Source: Solea solea
Lineage: Eukaryota > Chordata > Actinopteri > Pleuronectiformes > Soleidae
DNA length: 64,000 bases
Assembly (NCBI RefSeq): GCF_958295425.1
Contig: NC_081146.1
Location: 8,381,485 to 8,445,484 of the forward strand
Reading direction: 5' to 3'
A program made the translations under genes and the position numbers. Of this stretch, positions 24,276 to 35,545 are shown in pieces. Numbering within the stretch: the first letter of the stretch is position 1; each line of letters begins with the position of its first letter. The notes under the pieces are model-generated. The model made no database searches. It was not told the origin of the DNA and saw only the letters and a list, made by a program, of their open reading frames with translations.

Positions 24276-27151
24276 GACCAGAGTCACCAGATAATTGAGT
24301 GGTAGAACCTGCAGCAACTTTAGATAAGCACTCACATTGATATAGCATTATTTCTATTTTTACATATATATATATATATATATATTTCTATATTATCTAT
24401 GACAGACTATTGGTGACACTGTGTAATTCTTCAAGTTAATCTATTTGTGATTAACCCATTTCTCATAGACGGGTTATTGTTATTCTTAAATTTCCGTATT
24501 TATCAAGTTCACTTTTGAAACTTTCTGTTGTTTTACATTTCACATAAAGTATATTTTAGTTGAATGAAGAGGTATATACTGTCTGGGCATGTGATACTGT
24601 GCCCACAGAAGACGATGTGTGATTAAAATAAATGGTAAATTTGGAGACAGAAAACAACATTTGGTAAGAAATTGTATCCTCAAGGCAAAATAGGAGTGTG
24701 ACAGAGTGTGTAGGGTCTTTCTCTTTTTTTAATCTCAGTGATATTGATGCATGGATATTATCTCAGGAATGAAATCTGTAAAAATAGAAGCATGTAAGAA
24801 ACAAACAGCTGTAACAATGGTGCCATTAAACAAAGAAAAGCATCCCAACACTGCAAGCAAAAACATCAGCACATCAGTTGTAAGTTTGTTTTTCTGATCA
24901 ATGTCAAAGACTGCAAGAATAATCACTCGGAATAAATGGTTCATCGTGTCTTCGTGTTTTCAGGAAAGCATACAGAATAAGAACAATCTCACACACACAC
25001 AAACACACGTGTATATACAGTAAAGAAAATAAAAAACCGGGAAACTTCTACATAGAAAAAAGCCAAAATAATAATGACTTCCATTTCTTAGAGGACTCTG
25101 ATGTAAATACAGTAAATTATATTCAAAAATGCAATTTTTACTCAAAGGTTTTACAACAAAATGTGTGTACACATCAGATTATTGCCAACAATTTTCCAAA
25201 TCATAGGGAAAGGTTTGAAGTTCAATTTTCATCTTCCAGAACTTTGAACTTTTCACTTTGAACTTTACAAATTTACTGTACCTGAAGGTTATTCATAACA
25301 GACATTATTGCTCTCATCCATTGCACAGGAAAAAAAAAGAAAAAAAGAATTACATTTCATACTAAGGGATCTAATTAAGAGGCTAATTAGGTCCAAAGTT
25401 AGTCTTTATGATAAATAAATGTATATCCTACATATCTCATTAACACACTACAACATACGGCAGCCAAAGGCTGCCTCTGCAGTTGGGGAATCTAAATTGT
25501 TGTTTTATGCTACACAAAATGACTAGTGATGACTACACAGTGTGGCCAGAAAAGCATGTGCTCAAATATCTTTTTGCATGCATCAACAGAAAACGCTAGG
25601 TAATGAAGTGGGACACATGTAAAATAATAAGATGTTCTTTTATTGATCCTCATAGAGATAATCCAGAAATGGATACTACCACAAAAAATGTGTGAGTGAG
25701 ATTTAGCCCCGAGAGGACGACACATAGTTGTTTGATTATGCCTCGCTTCTGCGGTGCAAAAAAGCCGCATGGATTCTAGTATGGCCAGTCTCCTTAATGA
25801 CACATTGGCCATGTATCATATATGTGTCTGACCACATACTGAAATGACACAAATATGAATTGAAAAATCGGAATTTTCTTTCTCCTCACAGCTGTGGGGG
25901 GAAAAAAACAATCAGATCTGAGTCACATGAACTGAACTAAAAATCTGATTCTCTTCCCTTAAACCTGGTAATCTAAATGAAGCCTTTAATAGTTCACACG
26001 TAATCTCAAACACCACAATGGTTTTCTAAAAATGTGTAAAAACCAGTGATTTAACAGATAAACACCTTGGCTGGCGTTTGATGAGAATATGACAATCTCC
26101 TCAGTAGCATCAAAGCATCAAAACAAAAAAACAGTCCCTTTCCATTGCAGTCAATCGACATTCACTGAATAAAAAACAAGGGTGTTAGTTCTCTGCTTGT
26201 ATGTGAATGTGGTCTCAGTAGTGAACTCGTCTAACTAACTATCTACTAACTATCCACTGACTGTGAATCAGCTCCGATATGACTCGTTTCATTACTCAAC
26301 AGAAAAGTATCATTCCATCCTGTATGTTTGAAGGTTAACGCTGGTCACTCAGCAACAATCACATTTGCTTGTTTATTGTTTTTCATTCACATAAAAGTAT
26401 CTTTGGTTGCATTAGTGTGCTCACAAACATTTTAAAGAGATGTTGGCAATAAATTAAGGCATATTTACTTTGGGCTATATTCAGATTACCAGCGACACTG
26501 CTCAGTCTGATTCATTAGAGGTCAGGTTTGATGTCTCAAGTCTCACGACTGCCATTTTGAAAAGCATGCATTCACACAAATACATTTTTTTCTTTTTTTT
26601 ACATGCATCATCAAAAATATTTGAGCTCACTCTGTTTTAAAGAGGAAGGTCATATAAGATGTGCCTTTACGGATCCACCATGTGCGAAAATGGAAGAAGA
26701 AAATAAATGGAATTGGAAGCTTGGTAAGTTTAACTACACTTCTAGAGCAGTGTATCCCAACCCCGGTCCTCAGGAAACACTGCCCTGCATGTTTTAGATG
26801 TTGCCCAGCTCCAACACACCTGATTCAGATGAACAGCTCGTTACCAGGCTTCTGCAGAGCTTGTTGACGAGCTGATCATCTGAATCAGGTGTGTTGGAGC
26901 AACATAAGTGTTCCCTGATGACCAGGGTTGGGATACACTGCACTAGAGAGCTACACTTAATGATTTTTTTTTTAATTTGCCAAAGGCAAAAAGCTGCATG
27001 GATTCATAAATCAGACACAAATCTGGTTTGAAAATTGGAATTGACGACCAAATTTCCGTTTGCGAGTCACATCAGTTCTGGATATGAATCACTGCAGCTT
27101 GGTTATCTTTTATCTTCTACCTTCACAGACCTTGCCCTTTTATCTGCCATT
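24276..27151. other. Convergent 3' UTRs and intergenic DNA between the mesothelin-like gene and znf687
   Basis: The left part to about 24640 is the mesothelin-like 3' UTR. The two genes run toward each other, so much of the rest may be znf687 3' UTR. Minus-strand AATAAA motifs occur, for example about 25635 and 26373, but the true end cannot be chosen. A palindromic repeat is at 26748-26941. No gene is seen. Confidence 0.45.
26748..26941. mobile_element. Palindromic MITE-like element
   Basis: The ends 'cagtgtatcccaacc' and 'ggttgggatacactg' are inverted, as are the internal 'cacacctgattcagatga' and 'tcatctgaatcaggtgtg', so the copy can fold on itself. It is flanked by 'ctagag' on both sides, a possible target-site duplication. 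It is a common family of short teleost palindromes. Confidence 0.75.
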
Positions 27152-30100
27152 TTAAGTAGTTTTCCTTGCATTCCTTGCAATGATAAAAGCCATGCCATGA
27201 GTTCTAAAGTGTGTATTCAGATCTGATGCCTTTTCAAAATGTTTACCACAAACCTCACAGGCCAGAGTGTCCTCCTCTTCCTTCCCTTGAGCTATGGAGG
27301 GCTGAGAGGAGGGAGACAGTGGTGCAGAACAATCCTGATGATTTTTATCATCATGGTTCCTGCTGTTACCAGGGGAGGGTGCTGGGCGCGTGCTGAGGTT
27401 GTCACTGGCTGTATCTTTCATTTTGTGGGTGATAAAGCGATGGCGTGACAACGAGGAATTTGACGTAAAGCAGGCGCCACACTGTAGACACTGCAGACCA
27501 CCACCTTCTGTCCCTCCTCGTTTGTGCTGGCTGATGTGCTCCAGGAACAAAGTCTGGTCCTCTGTGGCAAAGCCACAGTGGACACAGCGAAATCCAGAGT
27601 CGGGCTGCGAGTATGGTGCAGAGGAAGAGGACCGTAATTTCTTCACAGGAGTCATCCCATCTGTGGACTCCTCACTATGCTCAATCTTCACAGTTCTTCT
27701 CCGTCTCCGTTGAGCCCCCAAACTACTGTCCTGTTCTGAGGAGCTGTCAGCCTCATCTCTGCCTCCCTGTGACCAGAAACAAAACGTTTGGTGTTAATCA
27801 CAAGCGCAATAATACATTCTTCATAACTTACTAAGAAAATCAATAGCTTACCATTGGTTTGTCCTCGCTCACAGAGCTCAGGCTGTGTCTCAGCTGAACA
27901 TGCCTCTCCAGTAACGCTCTGCTGTTGAACATTTTCTTACCCTCAGTACAGAACCTGCACAAGCACACACATACACATGTGAATTTTTGATTTAAGTGCT
28001 TATTCTTGCTTTTCAGGAAACTGGGGATGTTTTGGTTTCAGCAGACACGGCAACAGATACATACAGAGTTTCTGAATCAGAATATAATCTGAATATTTTT
28101 ACTGGGTAGGATATTAACATCACTACATTTTATTTCGAAACCAAATATGCACAGAGTCTATCTACAGAGTTACTGTAGGCTACTGCAAGTGTAATCAAAA
28201 GAGGTAATAACCATGTTATACAAGTTGAAATTCATCCTCATCGAATACTCACTGGCAGCGGAAACCACGATTCATGATTTTGTGTTTGTCTCTAATGTGA
28301 CGTCGCATACTCGAGGTCGTGGTGAAGGAGCTCTCACATTTGTTGCAAGGGAATTTCTTCAGCGTCTACACAACATGAGCACACACAAGTCTATGAATAC
28401 ATCAAATCATTTAGGAATGCTTCCGGAAACAAAACAAATTCACTCAAATTACTTTGCCATGCTGTTCGGCCATGTGGTTAATGTAGTCTTCCTTCTCTGT
28501 GTAGCGTGCATGGCAAGGTACACACTTCCATCCTGAGGGGGTCTTCATCCTCCCTTTTTTTACTTTTTCTTCTTTCTCTTCACTCATCTGTTCATCCCCA
28601 TCTGAGCTTTCCAACTTCACTGAGGGCTTTAAATAGGATGAAGCAGGTGGAGGTGTAGGCGAGTCTTCTTTCAATGCGACAGCCTTGTGGGTCTGGGGAA
28701 CAGAGGAGTCGGGGGTAAAACACTTAAGGGGGTACAAAAGACGGAGAACGTAAATGTATAAGAATGTAGATATACTCAGGATATACCTTTAAATGGTCTA
28801 GTAGAGAATTCCTTTGAGAAAACAGCTTGGTGCACTTGGGGCATTTAAACACATGCACCTTCTGATTGGTTAAATGGGTGTCAAAGTGGACATACAGCAG
28901 GGGCTTGTGGGTAAAAACTGTGTCACACATGACACATTTATAAATCAACCTGTAAAAGAATAAAAAAAACAGCTCAATTTCATTGTCAAGACATTTACTT
29001 TGATGTGAAAAGACCCAGCTTTAAATCTGTGTGGGTGTTTGTGTGTATGCAGTACGTTGCCTGTCCTTCAGTGACGGTGGAATGTTGGGCAGCGATGTGG
29101 TCCTGTATGCTGGGGGCAGATTTGAAAGCCATAGGACAGCTGGGGCATTTGTGAAACATATCACAATGAGCCTGCTGGATGTGGGACTTCACAGAGTTCA
29201 GTCCACCAAACACCACCAGGCAACTGAAACATCTGCAAAGAGAGGATAAAAAAAACAGTGAAATGATGCACAGTCGGGAGCAGAGTTTCACAAGACAACC
29301 AGGTGGTGAGAGGTCACACCTGTATCCGATGCGGCGGGCAAAATGCAAACAAGTCTTGTCTAAATGTGTTTGAAAAAGCGACTGCTTGGCTGTGCCCCCA
29401 CACTCTGGGCACACGTGTGGTGAGCAACTTTGGTGGATGCGTCGATGAGCTGCTGCACTGCAGTTGTTGGGCAGGAGCATGGGAGGAGAACACTCTGTAC
29501 ATGGCTGGAGGAAAACAGACAGAAGAGTAGAGGACAAAAGAGGGAATTAGGTAGAATTTATTATATCAGTGGAAAAACAAATCAAAACTCCCTCACACAA
29601 AGGTTTGTGCAGCTGATCTTCTTAGGACACTGTATTGACTTTTAACAATTTTGGACAGCCTATCTAAATCTAACGCAATAGCACTAACCATAACCATAAT
29701 TCAAATCTTTGTCCTAAACTTAACCAGTTCCTCAGAAATGACGTTCTGCCTCACAAGGACCAGCTTTTGGTCTCTTTGGCCCCCTTTACACCTGGTGTTA
29801 AAATGTGTTTTCCTGACCACGTGTTCAGGTGTAAATATAACCGAGGACGGATTGTTATCCGAGCCACAAAACCACTTCTGGAGGTAATTGGAGACGTATT
29901 GTGACCATATTAAACAAAAGAGTAAATGTGATGCGTCTATGCTCCACCCTTAACAACTACGTGAGTGGAGGTACTTGGTGGCTCTGAGCACAGCTAACAT
30001 GCACAGTCTCTCTGCTTCCAATCGGGTTTTCCACTCGTCAAAGACGACTTCTTCCACTGCTTCGAAAAGAAATGAGGAGTCCATACAATAGTGCGACTTC

Positions 30101-33100
30101 ACATGCTAATTGTTGTTGTTGTTGATATGGCAGCGCAGAGGGGGAGGTGATGTTAGGGGGATGATTGTGATTGGATAGCAATCAGACCTTAATGTGGACA
30201 CGGGAGATGCATGTTAATACCAGGTGTAAATGCATGTGGTGAAGCACTAATGTAAAGGGGACTTATGAGGACTACTAGTCATGACAAGGTCAGTGTTTAT
30301 GCTAGAAATGGTCCTAAAGTACACACTCACCGTAGTGTCTCCTTGTTTGATTTCTTGAAAATGCTCAGCTACCTCTTCTTTGCTGCCAAACTGAGCCTGA
30401 CACTCAGGGCATTTATTGCCTGTGTACTGCACTTCGTCTGCTTTCTTCTTAGTTACTGCTTTGTGTGACTGCAGTTTTGGGGTTTGGGTCACTGGCACTG
30501 AAGAGGATACTGAAGATGCTGAAGATGCTGAAGACGCTGAAGACGCTGAAGAGGATGACAGGAAAGAGAAACAGCACAGTTGCGAAATCAACAAGGAATA
30601 TACAAAGGGGAATATAACCACACATAGGAATCACTTCCTGAAAATCACAAACCAATTCTCACTGACCAAGTGCCGTGGGTTCCTGCTGACTGATCATCTG
30701 CTCCACAGGTACAGTTTTCATGACCAGGTGTGAACACTGCATGATCAGTCCTTTCTCCTTGTGCTCTCTGGCGTGTAAAAGCAGGCTACATTTGTTGAAA
30801 AATGCCAAGCGCTTGGCACAGTGGTTACAAGTCACTTCGATCCTCAGTGAGCGTCTATCATAGTGTCGGGCCAAACTCTGCTCCAGGGCAAAGGCATCAC
30901 CACACTCCAAACAACGGTAACCCTGCAAGACATCCAAATACTTTGATTAATTAAAAAAAAAAAAAAAATTGATACCACTTATTCGTGTTTGATATCGATA
31001 TCACAGCCTTGAGTATCTACATAACACTCGTCTGTTTTGCTTTTTGTCAAAGATAAGTCGACAAAGCTCACACGGTCACTGCATTCCGCTCTTACATTCA
31101 TTCATCTCTGTTAACATCCTGTGTTTAATAAGCCATTTAAATGATATTCAAGGTTTCGGGGTTGTATCAGATTTTTCATTTTTCCTTAACCAAAATCTGA
31201 TCCAGTGATTTTGGTGACTGGTATCAGACTGATATCAATACTGAATGTCTGATTGGCTCATCCCAAATTCTATCTTTCATAAAGTTGAAACGCTTTGTCA
31301 AGCTAAACGTAATTATAAGATAGAGTTTGATCAAACTGTAGAAAGTTTGGCAGGATTTTAAACATTTAGGACTGCAAATATATGGGGGGGGGGGGGGGGG
31401 GGGTTCAAATTGGTCTGCAATATTTAAAAAATCTGACAAATCTTAAAACTTGTCAGTTAAACATCATACATGAAAAAGACAAATTTGAGAAGCTGGGATC
31501 CATAAATTTATAACCCATTTTAGAAAATTAACTAAAATGATTTCTCAGATACTAATATAGTTGCTGAAAAACATTTATGTAGCTAATCTGATTTATTGCA
31601 GGACTATACACAATGGCATCTTACCTGTGCAGGCAGAGGAATGCCCCACTCTGCAGGAAGAGGTGAGCTCAGGTCTGGTTTATAACTGGGCAGCAGGTTC
31701 TTGCTGTTAAGAATTTTGTTGAAAGCTTCTACCAGACTTGTTTGACTTTTGGATATGATGGCCCCAGTGTTGTTGACTATGGATGCTGGTCTGTTACCAC
31801 TTGGGAGCAGCGGTGAAGGAGAAGAAACAGACATCCCACTCTTTTGAATCTTCTGGCCCAGACTGCACAGGTTGATCCCACCTGAGCTGACTCTCGAGGA
31901 GGAGACAGAGGGCAGGGCTGCAGTTTTGGTGATGTTGACAGCTGTGGAGGAAATTTTAGGTTTGCTTTCCACTGCAGATTTCTGTTTTGATGAACTGACA
32001 CTCTCTGGTGGTGCAGGACAAGCATCCTGGTGCATTGTTACTACAGGCAACTGAGAATGCTGAGTTAACTCCCTCATGGATTTTGTGTTATGATGTTCTG
32101 GTGAAGGTTTTGAACTATCCACAGCCCTGGAAGTGGTTCTTGCATTTCTAATTGGTGACAAACCAGTTACAGTTCTAGTGATGCTGCCTGTAGGCATTTT
32201 GATTTTAACTTTGAGAGGACGCAGTTGGGAGGAATCTGTCTCTGCTGCATTAGCAAACACAGTTTCCTCGGATGATGTAGCAGCACCACTGATCTCCTCT
32301 TTTAACTTTTCTCCACCTCCAGCCATCTTTTCACTCAGCTCTTCAGTGTGACCTGGTCTGTCCGCTCTGCTAAGCTCACTATCCTTGACTCCCTCTCTGG
32401 GATGAATGTCTGTGTGGTTTTCCACTAGACCTGGTGTCTTGCCTAAATCATGGCTGCTGCTCCTGGTGGGGACCACAAGACCCATCTCACTGGGCGGTGG
32501 GCTCTCAGGCGAGTCCCTCTCATCAATCACATGCTCTGGATATTTCTCTTCTTGGGGTGATGCAGAGCCTGTGATAATAGATGGAAGGCATTCCTTGGGG
32601 CTCTGTGGCTGAGGACCTGCTGAAGGAGAACTGGAGGTGGTAGGTTGCCCTTTGTCCTCCAGAGTGGGTTTAAGTTTTGCAGCTGCCAGAGATAAAGACA
32701 GATGAGGCGGACGAGAAATGTCAGACAAATTGCTTTTCAGAGACCCAAGCAGCTTAGACTGAACTTTAAATTTGGGAGGGGATGACACTGGAGATTCTGG
32801 GCTCTCCTGGATCACCAGTGGACTCCCCAAGTCTGGTTCAGAGTCAACATCATCTGATTGCAATGCATGATTAATTCCCACTTTAATACTCCCATTTTGT
32901 GGTACAGGAGAGGACCGTGGATCACCACGGAGACAAACTTCTTCTTTCTGAAGGGAGTAAGGAGAGACTGGAGAGTTTACAGAGTGTGGAGGGGGAGGAT
33001 TTGAGGAGTTGTGACCAGTACTGGTCAGAGACTGGGGAAAGAGGAGGGGCTTCAAACTGCTCATGACATCTGGTGTATGCTGGATCGATCCAACCTCAGC

Positions 33101-33547
33101 TCTTTTATAGTCATCACTCTCATTATCATTCAGGGTGGATCTCAATGGTGACCAAGCAGCACGATTCCCGGGAGCAGATGCTTCAAACCCATTGGCTATC
33201 TGGGATTCCACAGCAGCATCAGAAGTCGGTTTGAGATCGAGTTCTGAGGTTAGATCACTAAAGCTGCTTTGACAATCTGTTTTATCACCTACTGACTTCC
33301 CCTCCTCGTCAAAAGACTCAGAACATATGGCGTTCTTCACAATAACGCTGACCACAGGACGGTCACTGCCTGAGGCAGGAGAGCAGGGAAAGCATGAGGG
33401 AGACCCCCTCTCTCTCCCAGGTGCATCAGTTCCCACATCATCCCGATCTTCGTCTGGACTAGACTGGATGGCCTCTTTGGCATCAATGTCAGGAATATCA
33501 AAAGCTGCCAGCAAATCATCAAAGTCTGGGGTCTTCATGTCCCCCAT
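27152..33547 (-). CDS. znf687: C2H2 zinc-finger protein ZNF687
   Basis: Ten coding exons on the minus strand: 31625..33547, 30667..30922, 30331..30545, 29320..29504, 29056..29232, 28787..28949, 28453..28692, 28253..28365, 27852..27954, 27152..27766. Total 3990 nt, 1329 aa. The start gives [20 protein letters not shown], the conserved N-terminal motif of ZNF687/ZNF592. The first coding exon encodes about 641 residues of low-complexity Ser/Pro-rich sequence. Exons 3-11 carry about a dozen C2H2 fingers, for example [38 protein letters not shown] and [22 protein letters not shown]687 is nuclear and works with ZNF592 and ZMYND8 in a transcription-regulating complex. The donor of the second coding exon is chosen by phase (GTCAGT at 30666); the nearby GTGAGA at 30662 would shift the frame. 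The order next to psmd4 and pip5k1a agrees with human 1q21.3. Confidence 0.93.
29781..30262. mobile_element. Non-autonomous DNA transposon in znf687 intron
   Basis: The left part 'tttacacctggtgttaaaatg' is inverted at the right end as 'ttaataccaggtgtaaatgc' (about 30213). There is no ORF. The termini resemble a widespread teleost element. It separates znf687 exons ending at 29504 and 30331. Confidence 0.6.
31384..31403. repeat. Poly-G run of 20
   Basis: An uninterrupted run of G in the znf687 intron upstream (in gene sense) of the exon at 30922. It could form G-quadruplex in one strand, and its length is error-prone in sequencing. Confidence 0.9.
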
Positions 33548-33568
33548 CGCTGGCACGAGGCTCAAAAC
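33548..33568 (-). other. znf687 5' UTR part of exon 2
   Basis: The acceptor 'ttaaatctacag' precedes 33568 on the minus strand, leaving 21 non-coding bases before the ATG. This shows that the first exon lies upstream and is non-coding. Confidence 0.75.
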
Positions 33569-34214
33569 CTGTAGATTTAAATCACAATAAATCATTAATA
33601 TCAGAAGCCAAATACAACGGCATCATTGCAAAATTCAGAAAAACTATAATTTGTGTTTACAGTGTGTGAATGGCGCCTCTTGAACCAGAGACCGTGAGTC
33701 ACATGATCCTAAAATGCAACAACTCAGGTGAGTGTTTTCTTTCCTTTTCTTTTTCAATGAAAGGTCCACAGATCTGAAATTGTCTTTCACCAGAAATAAA
33801 AACATGAGCTGAAGCCTTTAACTCTGGAGACAAGACTATAGCCTAAATCAGCCATTCCAAGAAGAGACTGGATCACGATCCACAGATGTATTTCGGGTCA
33901 CCAAATAAATGTGCTTCCTTTAGAGAATTGTTAAATAAGATGTACAAAATGAAATATTGGTTAATTTATTAAATGTGTATCTCTTGGAAATGTTTGATCT
34001 TCAAAATTATATGAGATGTAATATAAACAGCCATAAATGTGATAATATGCACAAATTTGCTCTTGTCACACAACTTATATATTTAAATAGGGTAAACTTT
34101 TATTATCTTTAAAAATTTCACCAGTGCAAATTTACCTCCTTGCATTGGGTTAAACGATTACAGTAAATATGTGAACACTGAAATCCTGACATAAATATCC
34201 AAAGACAAATGCTC

Positions 34215-34920
34215 TTAACTGTTGTTTTTAGTCGTAAATCATCAATGCATGTTTATACATGTTCATCTTTGCAGTACTGACAACTGTCAATGTTTGTTAG
34301 GCCTGTTTTACTGTTATTTCAGCTTGACTTAGAATGGTAGTGGAGTAGTTCAATTAAATATTTGTATTATTTATTTATTTTTAAAGCCTAACCAGATTAG
34401 AGGTTTGCAAATTAGAGCTAAGCAAATAAAGGTTAAACTTCTGTCTGGAAGTGACAACAGCTTGTACTACACGATGCTCCGATGTGTCTAAGGGCAAAAA
34501 GTACGCGTTGTGTTACTAACCATGTTCCACGCTTTAGTAACAATAACAATCATGTGTTATGACGCAAAACACACAAAAACACAAGTTCCTCTTGTCAAAC
34601 TTAACTATCATGCGGCAACAAGTGGGAGCTACTGCTAACTGCTAGCTACAGCCATAGCATTCACCTGCTAGCTTGCCTTGCTAACGTCAGTCAGTCCACT
34701 TGCCTTTAACACTTTGAATAGCTCGGTGTTACACTCAGCTAATGTGGCCCTAACACGACAGATTTAATGCATGTACTTTTGTCGAAGCAAACGCTTCTAT
34801 TTCATTTCACTTACCTGCTAGTTTACAGTTAGTTCCTGACTTTTCTTCCGGACGCACAAGTTCCCCGTCACCACATCATGCGACAGTGACCTACTGACAG
34901 CCAGGCAGAAGTTTGCCCAC
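34215..34920 (-). promoter_or_regulatory. znf687 non-coding first exon and promoter region (duplication copy A)
   Basis: On the minus strand 'aactgtaaactagcag' is followed by the strong donor GTAAGTG at 34814, so exon 1 probably ends at 34815 and starts near 34900. The surroundings have more CpG than the flanks. The whole stretch has a diverged duplicate at about 38855-39480 plus 40240-40330; both contain 'atgcggcaacaagtgggag' (34610 and 39231) and the phrase 'cgatgctccgatgtgtct'. Confidence 0.6.
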
Positions 34921-35545
34921 TTCAGTGTTCTGTACGATATTGAATTCATTCAGTTAGAAGTCCTCTTACTATTTGTTCTACTGAGAATTAACACAATAAA
35001 TTCACGTCCTTACATTTTATAATTTTTTTTTGTTTTTTGTATTGTGCATGGGCCATTGCGTCCATAAACAACAAATGCATTTTAAATCGTTTCTTTATAT
35101 GGGCTTTGCATCTCTAATGAAGTACGTTTTTAATCGCCCTTTGTCATCTGCAATAAATGTGCTGAAAAAAAACTGATGCTCCATTATCTCCCTCTAAGAC
35201 TTTTATTGTGTGTGACCATTTAAATCTAATTTTTAAAAGAATATACTGTGTAAAAGGTTTTTTTAAGTAGGTTAATTTCATCAGCCAACTGAAATACGTT
35301 ATACACCTTTAGAAAAAGGAGGAAGACTGACTGAAAGAGATATTGCAGCTTTTACAACTGTAAATTACTGGAGTATTTTTATTAGAAAAGATGTAAAGCA
35401 CGTATTTGACACACACAGAGCAAAACATAAATATAAACAAAAGCTGAATAAAACATTCCCCATGTTGAGGACGGTAATACTGTAATGTGAATAGCAAATG
35501 CAGTTTAATTCTCAGGTCTATATTCTTCATTTATTCAAATGCTCT

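Noticed and set aside
31777..33590. Several 60-90 codon ORFs on both strands inside 31.6-33.6 kb
   Set aside because: They are shadows of the long znf687 coding exon, which has the conserved N terminus and correct splice borders.
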